DNA of 64,000 nucleotides from Bacteroidota bacterium (lineage in GTDB: Bacteria; Bacteroidota; Bacteroidia; Flavobacteriales; Flavobacteriaceae). A program made the position numbers and the translations under genes. Where the stretch lies: positions 1 to 64,000 of the forward strand of contig JAEYTL010000045.1 of the NCBI GenBank assembly GCA_023434025.1, read 5' to 3'. The notes below the pieces were generated by a model, which was not told the DNA's origin, ran no database searches, and was given only the letters and a program-made list of their open reading frames with translations. Below are positions 1 through 8,852 of this stretch, in pieces (positions within the stretch are counted from its first letter, which is position 1; each line of letters opens with the position of its first letter).

Positions 1-268
1 GTTGCCTTGCGTGTGCAATGTAACCAACCTCCGGCAGGGCATTTTACAGTTTTTCTGTAAAAATTGTTAAAATTTACACCAGCAAGTTTAGTCAATTTTG
101 ACAAGTAAAACAAAAATTTATTAAAAATTTTTTTTACGAATCAATCGGATTCGTGCGGTAGCGTGGTAACGAGTTACTCCGATTAGTCAAATTTTATTGC
201 ACTTTATATTGATTCAACTGATTCAAAAGCTCCATAAAATAGCAAGATTTTACGCTAAATAGATTTTT
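1..268. other. Intergenic left edge, no gene seen
   Basis: No convincing gene is seen here. It lies downstream of the minus-strand pseudouridine synthase. An 8-bp hairpin (TTTTACAG at 42-49, CTGTAAAA at 55-62, loop of five T) may be a weak terminator for a gene off the left edge. The 16-mer ACGAATCAATCGGATT at 136-151 recurs with one mismatch at 23645-23660. Confidence 0.5.
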
Positions 269-1939
269 TTAAAAGGTAACCCCATCCACAACTTCCATCT
301 CTTTCCCTAACACCGGATGCCAAAACCGCAACGCTTCCGCATGCAAATACAAACGCTTCGCCTTGATGCCGTATAGATCATCGCCCACAATGGGGGCGTT
401 CAATCCTTCGGGGTGGGCAGCGTGTACCCGCAGCTGGTGCGTGCGTCCCGTGATAGGATAGAAGTGTACCAGGGTAGTGTTTGTTCGTCGTTCAATGACT
501 TTCCATTGTGTTTTGGCGGGTTTGCCGTGCTGGTAACACACCAGCTGGTTCGGACGGTTATCTAAATCGACCCGCAACGGTAAACTGATTTCACCGCTGT
601 CGGCAGCCACGTGTCCGGTGAGTAAGGCTATATACCGTTTTTGCACGGTGCGTTTCATGAATTGGGCCTGCAACTGTAAATAGATTTCCGTACTTTTGGC
701 TAACAGTAAAATGCCGGAAGTGGACATATCCAGGCGATGCACGATCAACGGCCCGGTGGCTTCCGGAAATTTTTCTTTGTAGCGGCTGTACACCGAATCC
801 TGTATCGTTTTGCCGGGAACGGACAGAAACTCAGCCGGTTTATGCACGACAGACAAGTAGGCATCATCATATAAAAAAGTCAATTCTTTGTTTTCGGCCG
901 GATTTTGCAAGAGCGGATTGTCGTCTAACACCATTCCGTCTAACATATGAGCCAATATAGGTTTGCATTTTCCCGTACAGGCCGGATAAAAATGACCGTG
1001 CTTGCGGATTTCCGATTTTGGCGATTGTCCCCACCAGAATTCGGCCAGTGCAATGGGTTTGAGCTGATGAGCAAAGGCGTACTGCAACAATTTGGGAGCG
1101 GCACATTCGCCCGCACTGGCCGGCGGATTATCTTCAAAAATGGCTCCTAAACTTTTGGATGCTCCGTGTTGATTTAAAAAGGCATACTGCTGAAACAATT
1201 TCTGTTGCAACGCCGCCGATTTCTCCTTACGTTCCTCTTTTAACTGATTGATTCTGGATTGAAAATCGTTTACTTTTTGTTGAGCTTTGGCAATTTCTTC
1301 TTTCCAATAATGGTTCATTTGCTTGAGCTGAATGCTTTCCTGCTGGCTTTCTTTGCTCAGGCTTTTCTGTAAGGCTTTGTAGTCGTCAAATGCTAATTCC
1401 TGCTCCGCTTTGAGTCGCAGTGCATCCCGGCGGATTTTATTCAACCTGCTTAGCTCCTTTTTTTCGGCTTTGTCTTGTTCAGCTTTCAGAAGGGTAGAAG
1501 CGAGTTCATTTTGACGCGAGATGAAGTCTGTATCGTTTTCCAACGCTTCAATTTTCCGGTTGTAGTCGTTCAGGATCTTTTCTTCCTGTTTAAAAAAACC
1601 GTCTTGTTTCAACATATCAAACACGGGGGGTACAAAGTGCCGGTGCTCGTTGCTGTCGGCTAATTTTCCGGAGAAGGCGGCTAAATAACCTATTTCTCCG
1701 GCTTGATTTTGTACGACCAACACGCCAAACATTTTTCCGATCACTAAGCCTTTTTGACCTTCAACCAATCCGAAATTGTGTTCCCAGTCGGTTTGCGTAT
1801 TTAAGTAATCCTGCAATTCCGCTGAAGCGATTTTACTCAATGCATGCGGTTCGTAGTAAAACGGAAAAGTGAATTTTTGCGGTAAAGCAATACCTGAAAT
1901 ATTTTGTTTGAAAGCGATAAAATGGGAGTGGTTTTTCAT
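269..1939 (-). CDS. RluA-family RNA pseudouridine synthase with coiled-coil insert
   Basis: Predicted to isomerise uridine to pseudouridine in rRNA or tRNA. The catalytic block HRLDMSTSGILL is visible, with the nucleophilic Asp at residue 404, followed by family motifs such as GRTHQLRVH near the C-terminus. The catalytic domain occupies roughly residues 340-550. Residues about 110-250 are dominated by Lys, Glu and Gln and look like a long coiled coil. At 556 residues the protein is much longer than a minimal RluA enzyme (about 220-330). The N-terminal extension is seen in some Bacteroidetes and proteobacterial homologues; its role is unknown. The ATG at 1939 is used because the N-terminus is coherent from there. 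The RNA target cannot be assigned. Confidence 0.88.
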   Translation of the reverse strand: MKNHSHFIAFKQNISGIALPQKFTFPFYYEPHALSKIASAELQDYLNTQTDWEHNFGLVEGQKGLVIGKMFGVLVVQNQAGEIGYLAAFSGKLADSNEHRHFVPPVFDMLKQDGFFKQEEKILNDYNRKIEALENDTDFISRQNELASTLLKAEQDKAEKKELSRLNKIRRDALRLKAEQELAFDDYKALQKSLSKESQQESIQLKQMNHYWKEEIAKAQQKVNDFQSRINQLKEERKEKSAALQQKLFQQYAFLNQHGASKSLGAIFEDNPPASAGECAAPKLLQYAFAHQLKPIALAEFWWGQSPKSEIRKHGHFYPACTGKCKPILAHMLDGMVLDDNPLLQNPAENKELTFLYDDAYLSVVHKPAEFLSVPGKTIQDSVYSRYKEKFPEATGPLIVHRLDMSTSGILLLAKSTEIYLQLQAQFMKRTVQKRYIALLTGHVAADSGEISLPLRVDLDNRPNQLVCYQHGKPAKTQWKVIERRTNTTLVHFYPITGRTHQLRVHAAHPEGLNAPIVGDDLYGIKAKRLYLHAEALRFWHPVLGKEMEVVDGVTF

Positions 1940-2034
1940 CGCTGCAAAGCTATAAAAGGAAATTGGAATTTGGTGGATTTTGGATTTATTCCTTCTTTAA
2001 AATCATGTTTTCAAAGAAAAAAATATTCATCTCA

Positions 2035-2616
2035 TTATTTTGTTTTGATAAATTTATTCTTTTCCAAAAGATAAGTTCCGCTTTCAATACAACTTAGTCC
2101 GTCTTCTTTTGTTTTTGAACTTTTGATTGCCAAACGATTATCTTTTAGTTGAAATGTTGCTTTACAAACGGAGCTTTTTCCATCATAACAATCAAATTCA
2201 TTAAAACTAAAGAAACTGATATACTGATTTTTAGCAACATCAAATAAACAAATAATTCGATACAAACTTGAACATGTTCCTGAGGGTGAACGAGAAAATT
2301 CAATACTTATAAAACGATTGTTTTCTTCGGTTACAGTAGTTAGATGAGTATTTGGTCCGAAATGAAGCGATAGTTCAAAATCATAAATGAGCCATTTCTC
2401 TTTTTCTTTTTTCACAAAAAACAGTCCTTCATTTTCTTTATATGTTTTAGTGAAGAAAAAATCTGCATTAGATAAATGATCAACTTTTACCAATTTTTTT
2501 ACTTCGTCAGCAGAAACGTTTTCTACGAATTTTACCGGATTAAATTCAAGTATGTCATTTTGACTCCGGGAAGTTGAACTTATCAGAAATGTAATTAGTA
2601 CTAAAACAATTTTCAT
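2035..2616 (-). CDS. Hypothetical secreted protein
   Basis: Family not recognised. The 193-residue product starts with a Lys followed by a hydrophobic stretch (residues about 3-15) and a plausible signal peptidase I site around residues 15-19, so it is probably exported. The mature part is rich in beta-prone Phe/Tyr/Ile with scattered Lys and Glu, and has four Cys in the C-terminal half (near CSSLYRIIC, CYDG and SCIESG) that could form disulphides in the periplasm. It is flanked by same-strand genes at 73 bp and 95 bp spacing, so no operon logic is obvious. Codon use looks like its neighbours. Confidence 0.6.
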   Translation of the reverse strand: MKIVLVLITFLISSTSRSQNDILEFNPVKFVENVSADEVKKLVKVDHLSNADFFFTKTYKENEGLFFVKKEKEKWLIYDFELSLHFGPNTHLTTVTEENNRFISIEFSRSPSGTCSSLYRIICLFDVAKNQYISFFSFNEFDCYDGKSSVCKATFQLKDNRLAIKSSKTKEDGLSCIESGTYLLEKNKFIKTK

Positions 2617-2689
2617 AGGTTGTTTTAATTATGCTGGTTTAAAATGGTTTAGATGGAATGATTTACAAGTTAAAATCAAAAACATTAAT

Positions 2690-4318
2690 TTATACCTGAA
2701 TCACCCCCAAATTAAATTTCTTTTCAATCGGGGCATGGTTAGCGGCTTCAATCCCCATCGAGATCCAGGTTCGGGTTTCCAGCGGGTCAATGATGGCGTC
2801 TGTCCATAAACGGGAAGCAGCGTAGTAGGGGGAAACCTGCTCGTCGTAACGGGCTTTGATTTTATCGAATAATTCTTTTTCTTTGGCTTCGTCCACCACT
2901 TCACCTTTGGCTTTCAGAGAAGAAGCTTCTATCTGCATCAGTACTTTAGCGGCTTGTGTGCCACCCATTACGGCTAATTCGGCACTCGGCCAGGCAAAGA
3001 TCAAACGGGGGTCGTATGCTTTTCCGCACATGGCATAATTCCCGGCTCCGTAGGAATTGCCGATCACCACCGTGAATTTCGGTACCACCGAATTAGAAAC
3101 CGCATTGACCATTTTGGCTCCGTCTTTAATAATGCCGCCATGTTCCGATTTGCTTCCCACCATAAACCCGGTAACATCCTGCAGAAAAACCAACGGAATT
3201 TTCTTCTGATTGCAATTCGCAATAAAACGGGTTGCTTTGTCTGCCGAATCAGAATAAATCACCCCGCCAAACTGAATTTCACCTTTTTTGGTTTTGGAAA
3301 CCGTACGCTGATTGGCCACAATTCCCACTGCCCAACCGTCAATGCGGGCATAGCAGGTAATGATGGATTGCCCGTAACCGTCCTTATATAAATCCATTTC
3401 AGAATTATCCACCAGACGTTTGATGACTTCCATCATATCGTACTGATCAGACCTGGATTTCGGGATAATACCGTAAACATCCGCTTCTTTCAATGCCGGC
3501 TTTTCCGCTTTGATACGATTGAAGCCTGCTTTGTCGTAATCTCCAATTTTACTGACAATGCTTTTTATTCTATCCAACGCATCTTTATCATTTTTGGCTT
3601 TGTAGTCCGTTACCCCCGATATTTCGCAGTGCGTTGTGGCTCCACCCAGGGTTTCGTTATCTATATTTTCGCCGATAGCGGCTTTCACCAAATAGCTCCC
3701 GGCCAAAAAGATACTGCCGGTTTTATCGACAATCATGGCTTCGTCACTCATAATCGGCAGGTAGGCACCACCGGCTACACAACTACCCATAACAGCAGCA
3801 ATCTGGGTGATGCCCATACTGCTCATCACGGCATTGTTTCTGAAAATACGTCCGAAATGTTCTTTATCCGGAAAAATTTCGTCCTGCATCGGCAGGTAAA
3901 CCCCGGCACTGTCTACCAGGTAAATGATCGGCAAACGGTTTTCAATGGCAATTTCCTGAGCCCGCAGGTTTTTCTTTCCGGTAATCGGAAACCAGGCTCC
4001 GGCTTTTACAGTAGCATCATTGGCCACCACGATGCATTGTTTTCCTTTGATGTAGCCTATTTTTACGACCACACCTCCGGAGGGGCAACCGCCGTGTGCG
4101 GCATACATTCCTTCTCCGGCAAAAGCACCGATTTCTATACTTTTGGCTTTATCATCCAACAAATAATCAATGCGTTCCCGGGCTGTCATTTTTCCTTCGG
4201 CATGTAGTTTTTCAATTCTTTTTTCGCCGCCTCCCAATTTAACAAGGGTAAAACGTCTTTTTAATTCGGCTAACAACAGTTTATTGTGATCTTCGTTTTT
4301 GTTGAAGTTTAAATCCAT
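2690..4318 (-). CDS. Acyl-CoA carboxylase beta (carboxyltransferase) subunit, methylcrotonyl-CoA carboxylase-like
   Basis: Carboxyltransferase half of a biotin-dependent acyl-CoA carboxylase; moves the carboxyl group from carboxybiotin to an acyl-CoA. The 542 residues match the usual length for MCC/PCC beta subunits. The N-terminal half carries VDSAGVYLPMQDEIFPD and GSCVAGGAYLPIMSDE. The latter two resemble methylcrotonyl-CoA carboxylase more than propionyl-CoA carboxylase. The C-terminal half has NSYGAGNYAMCGKAYDPRL-like oxyanion-hole glycines and WPSAELAVMGG. The biotin-carrying alpha subunit is not in the window, so the substrate is inferred: leucine catabolism is most likely, propionyl-CoA is possible. 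The gene is divergent from the aldehyde dehydrogenase. Confidence 0.85.
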   Translation of the reverse strand: MDLNFNKNEDHNKLLLAELKRRFTLVKLGGGEKRIEKLHAEGKMTARERIDYLLDDKAKSIEIGAFAGEGMYAAHGGCPSGGVVVKIGYIKGKQCIVVANDATVKAGAWFPITGKKNLRAQEIAIENRLPIIYLVDSAGVYLPMQDEIFPDKEHFGRIFRNNAVMSSMGITQIAAVMGSCVAGGAYLPIMSDEAMIVDKTGSIFLAGSYLVKAAIGENIDNETLGGATTHCEISGVTDYKAKNDKDALDRIKSIVSKIGDYDKAGFNRIKAEKPALKEADVYGIIPKSRSDQYDMMEVIKRLVDNSEMDLYKDGYGQSIITCYARIDGWAVGIVANQRTVSKTKKGEIQFGGVIYSDSADKATRFIANCNQKKIPLVFLQDVTGFMVGSKSEHGGIIKDGAKMVNAVSNSVVPKFTVVIGNSYGAGNYAMCGKAYDPRLIFAWPSAELAVMGGTQAAKVLMQIEASSLKAKGEVVDEAKEKELFDKIKARYDEQVSPYYAASRLWTDAIIDPLETRTWISMGIEAANHAPIEKKFNLGVIQV

Positions 4319-4491
4319 TGGAGTATTTTTTTGTATTCGGACGCTAAAATACGAAAACGTTTTAGAAGTTGGAAATTTGTTGAGGTAGATGGGAAGTTAG
4401 GAGGTTTTTAGTTTGAAAATAACGTATGATTAAGGGTTTAAAATTATATAAGTCATAATTTTTAACTGTTAAAATTGTGATATATCAATTT

Positions 4492-4520
4492 TGTGCTATC
4501 ATTTGCAAAAAATGTGCTAT
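4492..4520 (+). promoter_or_regulatory. Direct-repeat operator, probably for the AraC-type regulator
   Basis: TGTGCTAT occurs twice, at 4492-4499 and 4513-4520, start-to-start distance exactly 21 bp (two helical turns). Both copies point the same way. The second copy ends 20 bp before the -7 element at 4541, so it sits where a -33 box would be. That is the classical layout for AraC-family activation. The likely binder is the AraC regulator encoded two genes downstream; this link is an inference. Confidence 0.6.
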
Positions 4521-4540
4521 TTTAAAAAAGAGGTTAGAAC

Positions 4541-4548
4541 TATTTTTG
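4541..4548 (+). promoter_or_regulatory. Bacteroidetes -7 promoter element for aldehyde dehydrogenase
   Basis: TATTTTTG matches the TAnnTTTG consensus used by the primary sigma factor of Bacteroidetes. It lies 22 bp before the ATG of the aldehyde dehydrogenase. No good -33 TTTG is present at the expected distance, consistent with activator dependence through the repeats at 4492-4520. Confidence 0.6.
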
Positions 4549-4570
4549 AGTAAACCAAAAAAGTAAAATT

Positions 4571-6073
4571 ATGAGTTTAATTGAAAGACCGCATTTAAAA
4601 GAAAAGTACGATAACTACATCAACGGAAAATGGACAGCACCTTCTACCGGGCAATACTTTGAAGTATTATCGCCTGTTGACGGGAAATTAATGGCCAAAG
4701 CGGCACATTCTGCCAAAATGGATATTGAAATGGCTGTGAATGCTGCTCATGAGGCTTTTAAGAGCTGGGGACAAACGTCTGCCACCGAACGAAGTATTAT
4801 TTTGAATAAAATAGCCGACCGCATGGAAGCGAATTTACAGTATTTAGCGGCTGTAGAAACGCTGGATAACGGTAAGGCTATCAGAGAAACCATGGCGGCT
4901 GATTTGCCTCTGGCCATTGATCATTTCCGCTATTTTGCCGGAGTAATCCGGGCCGAAGAAGGTTCGATAAGCGAACTGGACAAAGATACAGTTTCAATTA
5001 TTGTGCACGAGCCGATCGGGGTGGTTGCTCAGATAATCCCCTGGAATTTCCCTATTTTAATGGCTGTATGGAAATTAGCACCTGCTTTGGCCGCCGGGAA
5101 TTGTGTGGTGCTGAAACCGGCCGAAAGCACTCCGGTTTCGATAATGGTGTTGATGGAGCTGATCGAAGATTTGCTTCCGGCCGGCGTTGTGAATATTGTC
5201 AACGGTTTTGGAGCCGAATTGGGCAGAACCCTGGTCACGAATCCGAAAGTGTCCAAAGCAGCTTTTACCGGTTCTACGGCTACCGGAAGAATGGTCATGC
5301 AGTATGCTACGGAAAATATCATTCCGGTTACGTTGGAATTGGGAGGTAAATCACCGAATATTTTCTTTCCGTCGGTTATGGATGCCGATGACGAATTTTT
5401 AGATAAGGCTCTGGAGGGAGTTGTCCTCTTTGCCCTGAATCAGGGTGAAGTTTGTACCTGTCCGTCAAGACTGTTGATCCACGAGTCCATTTATGATAAA
5501 TTCATTGAAAGAGTCCTGGAACGTGTAAAAGCCGTTAAAACGGGAAACCCTTTTGATCCCACGGTCATGATGGGTGCACAGGCTTCGCAGATCCAAAAAG
5601 ATAAAATTCTTTCCTACATTAAATTAGGAAAAGAAGAAGGAGCTGAATTACTGTGCGGAGGTGATGTGAATCATTTGGGCGGAGAATTGGAAGGCGGTTA
5701 TTATATTCAGCCTACTCTGTTCAAAGGTCACAACAAGATGCGGATCTTTCAGGAGGAAATCTTCGGACCGGTATTGGCTGTAACGACCTTTAAATCTACC
5801 GAAGAAGCTATTGCCATTGCCAACGATACGATGTATGGATTAGGAGCAGGAGTTTGGACGCGTGACGCACACGAGCTGTATCAGGTGCCCAGAGCCATTC
5901 AGGCAGGCAGGGTTTGGGTGAACCAATACCATGCCTATCCGGCCGGAGCACCGTTCGGAGGCTATAAACAGTCCGGAATCGGCCGGGAAAACCATAAAAT
6001 GATGTTGGGACATTACCGTCAAAGTAAAAATATGCTGATTTCCTACAACAAAAATAAATTAGGTTTCTTTTAA
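4571..6073 (+). CDS. NAD(P)-dependent aldehyde dehydrogenase
   Basis: Oxidises an aldehyde to the carboxylic acid in the cytoplasm. The 500-residue chain is of normal family length. Visible motifs are PWNFP (cofactor binding), FTGSTATGR, LELGGKSPN with the general-base Glu at residue 256, and GEVCTCPSR with the catalytic Cys at residue 295 and a second Cys two residues on. PFGGYKQSGIGRE closes the fold. It most resembles the broad acetaldehyde/aldehyde dehydrogenases (AldB/ExaC type). The next gene is a DUF779 protein and then a divergent AraC regulator, a recurring aldehyde-metabolism neighbourhood. Expression is probably controlled by the AraC protein through the 21-bp-spaced repeats upstream. 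The natural substrate is unknown. Confidence 0.93.
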   Translation: MSLIERPHLKEKYDNYINGKWTAPSTGQYFEVLSPVDGKLMAKAAHSAKMDIEMAVNAAHEAFKSWGQTSATERSIILNKIADRMEANLQYLAAVETLDNGKAIRETMAADLPLAIDHFRYFAGVIRAEEGSISELDKDTVSIIVHEPIGVVAQIIPWNFPILMAVWKLAPALAAGNCVVLKPAESTPVSIMVLMELIEDLLPAGVVNIVNGFGAELGRTLVTNPKVSKAAFTGSTATGRMVMQYATENIIPVTLELGGKSPNIFFPSVMDADDEFLDKALEGVVLFALNQGEVCTCPSRLLIHESIYDKFIERVLERVKAVKTGNPFDPTVMMGAQASQIQKDKILSYIKLGKEEGAELLCGGDVNHLGGELEGGYYIQPTLFKGHNKMRIFQEEIFGPVLAVTTFKSTEEAIAIANDTMYGLGAGVWTRDAHELYQVPRAIQAGRVWVNQYHAYPAGAPFGGYKQSGIGRENHKMMLGHYRQSKNMLISYNKNKLGFF

Positions 6074-6093
6074 TTGTTTGGTTGAACCGGGTG

Positions 6094-6142
6094 AACCGCA
6101 AATTCACAAATGATTACATTTGAAGGATTTGCGGTTTTTTTT
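6094..6142 (+). terminator. Rho-independent terminator or attenuator after aldehyde dehydrogenase
   Basis: AACCGCAAAT (6094-6103) pairs with ATTTGCGGTT (6127-6136) across a 23-nt loop, followed directly by a T tract to 6142. It lies between the aldehyde dehydrogenase stop and the DUF779 gene, so DUF779 is transcribed either by partial read-through or from its own promoter. Confidence 0.8.
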
Positions 6143-6147
6143 GATGG

Positions 6148-6555
6148 ATGAGCAGTAAGTTAAATCATAAGGATATGGAAAAAATAAAGCGACTGGAAGC
6201 CACTGAAAAGGCGTTGGATCTGATTGCAATGCTGCAGGAAAAGTTTGGAGACCTGATGTTTTACCAAGCGGGCGGATGCTGTGAAGGCACACAGCCACAG
6301 TGTTTTGAAAAAGGTGGTTTTTACCTGCGTTATGGCGATGTTTGTATCGGGACGGTTCGGGGGGCTGAATTTTGGGTGGACAAGGATTTGTTTGAATATT
6401 GGAAACACGCTCATTTTACCTTAGATGTCACCGATTGGATAGGAGCGGGTGGCTTTTCGCTGGAAACTCCTTTCGGAAAAACGTTTAAAATCAATTACCG
6501 GTTGTTTACGGAAGAAGAAGCTGCCTGCCTTGAAGAGATCAGACGAAACGAATAA
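6148..6555 (+). CDS. DUF779 family protein
   Basis: Small protein (135 residues; 126 if the second ATG at 6175 is used) with the typical DUF779 features. These are an N-terminal helix ending in a MFYQAGGCCEGTQPQCF block with a Cys pair and a third Cys, a GDVCIGTV segment, a HFTLDV strand and a GGFSLETPFGKTF block. The molecular function is not established. The Cys cluster suggests metal or redox chemistry. Genes of this family repeatedly sit beside aldehyde dehydrogenases, as here, so a role in aldehyde oxidation or its control is the best guess. The ATG at 6175 is preceded by AAGGAT and may be the true start; the first ATG lies only 6 bases after the terminator T tract. Confidence 0.82.
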   Translation: MSSKLNHKDMEKIKRLEATEKALDLIAMLQEKFGDLMFYQAGGCCEGTQPQCFEKGGFYLRYGDVCIGTVRGAEFWVDKDLFEYWKHAHFTLDVTDWIGAGGFSLETPFGKTFKINYRLFTEEEAACLEEIRRNE

Positions 6556-6563
6556 CGGAATCA

Positions 6564-7490
6564 TTAACCGTTTACATTCATCAGTTGGTATTGTTTGGGG
6601 GTTACCCCTTCGTATTTTTTAAACACACGGATAAAGTAATTGGCGTCTTCAAAGCCTGTAGCATAAGACACCTCAGAAATATTTATTTTGGGGTTGTTCA
6701 GCAGATTTTTAGCGAACTTTATCTTTTCATTTAAAATGAATTCGATCGGACTCATTCCCAATTCCCGTTTAAAATACCGGTAAAAAGAGGTGGTACTCAT
6801 ACAGGCTTTATCACTCAGTTCTTTCAGGCTGACCGGGTTTTGAATATTCTGGCGGATGTATTCCACCGCAACGGCAATCGGACTGTTATAATCTGAGAAC
6901 TGATTATGATCAATCGCTTTGACGGTTTGCGACTGAATGATTCGTACCAGTAATTCCTGTAAGGTTAAATCGGCCAGAGCATCTTTGGTTATCGACGTAC
7001 TCATGCATTCCTTGATGAGTTTGTTGATGGTAGTGGCCAGTTCCAGGTTGTTGTAAAAAAAATAATTTTCATAATCCAGTTTCCAGAATTGCCCGTCACC
7101 TTCTTTGGGATAACGCTCGTTTAAAAAATCCAGTGTTTCTTTAATTTTGAACTGATCGATGGCTAAGGCCAGGCATTGAGTGGGATTCTGCTGGGTAGCT
7201 TCCGGAAAATCAATTTTCATCTCTACGTTAGAAGGGATGATGACTGTTTCGCCCGGCAGATAATCAAATTCAGGGTCTTCAAAAAGATGCATTACTTTTT
7301 TACCCCGCAACATACTGGTTACTACCAGGTCATTAAATTTCAACGGAACTTTTATACTTTGCTGATATGTTTCAAATAAATTTAACTCACAGTTATTCAA
7401 AGAATAAACGGTTCTGTTCTCCACTAACGTTTTAAGTGATTTTTCATGTGTTAAAGCCGGAGTTTGAAGCGAAACTTTGGAAGGGTTCAT
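6564..7490 (-). CDS. AraC-family transcriptional regulator
   Basis: 308 residues with an N-terminal AraC-type sensor region (about 20-200) and a C-terminal double helix-turn-helix (about 210-305). The latter is recognisable from SLKELSDKACMSTTSFYRYFKRELGMSP and the second helix pair ending ISEVSYATGFEDANYFIRVFKKYEGVTPKQY. It converges with the DUF779 gene (8-bp gap) and probably activates the aldehyde dehydrogenase promoter, where two TGTGCTAT repeats lie 21 bp apart. No copy of that repeat was seen in front of the regulator itself, so autoregulation by the same site is not supported. The inducer is probably an aldehyde or alcohol, by context only. Confidence 0.88.
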   Translation of the reverse strand: MNPSKVSLQTPALTHEKSLKTLVENRTVYSLNNCELNLFETYQQSIKVPLKFNDLVVTSMLRGKKVMHLFEDPEFDYLPGETVIIPSNVEMKIDFPEATQQNPTQCLALAIDQFKIKETLDFLNERYPKEGDGQFWKLDYENYFFYNNLELATTINKLIKECMSTSITKDALADLTLQELLVRIIQSQTVKAIDHNQFSDYNSPIAVAVEYIRQNIQNPVSLKELSDKACMSTTSFYRYFKRELGMSPIEFILNEKIKFAKNLLNNPKINISEVSYATGFEDANYFIRVFKKYEGVTPKQYQLMNVNG

Positions 7491-7572
7491 GTTGAATTAT
7501 TTGTTTAAAAATACTAAAAAAATATTCAAAGGCGGCAGGGTTTCTGATTTTTTTAACTTGGTTCCCGTTTAT

Positions 7573-7603
7573 AAAAAAAAGCTTGCCAATGACGACAAGC
7601 TTT
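7573..7603 (-). terminator. Rho-independent terminator of prfB
   Basis: AAAGCTTG (7578-7585) and CAAGCTTT (7596-7603) form a perfect 8-bp stem with a 10-nt loop. Read on the minus strand it is followed by an eight-base T run (7573-7580), directly downstream of the prfB stop. Confidence 0.85.
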
Positions 7604-7623
7604 CTCAGTTTAAGTTAAAACGT

Positions 7624-8719
7624 TTATTCTTCTTTTTGTCCCATCATCATCAGGTAAGCTTTAAGGAACGGGTCAATTTCACCATTCATTACGCTTTCTA
7701 CGTCGCTGGTTTCGTGGTTGGTTCTTACGTCTTTAACCAGTTTATACGGATGCATCACATAGTTCCGGATTTGCGAACCCCATTCAATTTTCATTTTTCC
7801 GGCTTCGATGTCGGCCCGTTGAGCCATACGTTTTTTGAGTTCGATCTCATAAAGCTGCGAACGGAGCATTTGCATGGCACGAACACGGTTGTCCTGTTGC
7901 GAACGGGTTTCTGAACATTGAATCTGAATACCGGTAGGTTTGTGAAACAGCTGAACCTTTGTTTCAACTTTATTCACATTCTGTCCACCTGCACCACTCG
8001 AACGGGACGTGATGATTTCCAGATCGGCCGGATTGATTTCAATCTCAATCGTGTCATCCACCAACGGATATACATAAACCGAAGCAAAAGACGTATGCCG
8101 TTTGGCATTGCTGTCAAACGGGGAAATCCGCACCAAACGATGCACACCGTTTTCACCTTTCAGGTAACCAAAGGCATAATCACCTTCAATTTCGAGAGTG
8201 ACGGTTTTTATTCCGGCAACGTCGCCTTCCTGAAAGTTGAGTTCTTTTACTTTGTAGCCTTCTTTTTCGGCCCACATCAGATACATGCGCATCAGCATCG
8301 AAGCCCAGTCACAACTTTCCGTACCACCGGCTCCGGCAGTAATCTGTAACACGGCACTCATGCTGTCTCCTTCTTCGGAAAGCATGTTTTTGAACTCCAA
8401 GTTTTCAATTAAGGCACTGGTTTGTTCAAAAACAGTATCCACTTCTTCCTCGGTGGCGTCACCGTCTTTGTAGAATTCGAAAACAAGCTGAAGTTCTTCG
8501 GCCAGGCCGACCCCTTTTTGATAATCTTCTACCCATTTTTTCTTTGAACGGAGATCACGGACCACGATTTCAGCTTCTTTGGGATTGTTCCAGAAATCCG
8601 GATCAAAGGTTTTCTCTTCTTCGTTGGTAATTTCAATTAACTTCTTATCGATGTCAAAGATACCTCCTCAACGCACCAAGACGTTCTACAATACCTTTAA
8701 TTTGTTCGGTATTTGTCAT
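7624..8719 (-). CDS. prfB: Peptide chain release factor 2, expressed by programmed +1 frameshift
   Basis: Recognises UGA and UAA stop codons and hydrolyses peptidyl-tRNA. The gene is split over two frames. Frame one starts at ATG 8719 and reads 21 codons to an in-frame TGA (8656-8654). Skipping one T (8656) after the CTT codon (8659-8657) continues with GAC into the long downstream frame. The junction reads AGG AGG TAT CTT TGA C, with a Shine-Dalgarno-like AGGAGG three bases before the CTT slippery codon, the classical RF2 autoregulatory signal. The joined product is 364 residues, close to E. coli RF2 (365). The anticodon-like SPF is at 199-201 and the catalytic GGQ at 244-246. Low RF2 makes the ribosome pause at TGA and shift, so the protein controls its own level. 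Coordinates: complement of 7624-8655 joined to 8657-8719. Confidence 0.95.
8651..8668 (-). promoter_or_regulatory. Programmed +1 ribosomal frameshift site of prfB
   Basis: On the minus strand: AGGAGG TAT CTT TGA C. AGGAGG acts as an internal anti-SD pairing element, CTT is the P-site slippery codon and TGA followed by C is a poorly read stop. The spacing is the same as in the known E. coli site. Confidence 0.95.
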
Positions 8720-8741
8720 AATTATTGTAGTTTTGTTTTGG

Positions 8742-8749
8742 CAAAGGTA
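8742..8749 (-). promoter_or_regulatory. -7 promoter element of prfB
   Basis: The minus strand reads TACCTTTG, a match to TAnnTTTG, 22 bp before the prfB ATG at 8719. No clear -33 element was found. Confidence 0.5.
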
Positions 8750-8852
8750 GGGACAAGTCGTGATTTGTCCTAATGTGTAGTTTAATAATTTGTCAAACCA
8801 CATAGAGACAGGTAGCGGCCAGCTCCGGCAGAAAAAATAAAAATAAAAAACA

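Noticed and set aside
3629..4207. 192-residue plus-strand open frame opposite the carboxylase gene
   Set aside because: It is a codon-bias shadow of the carboxyltransferase coding strand and has no recognisable features.
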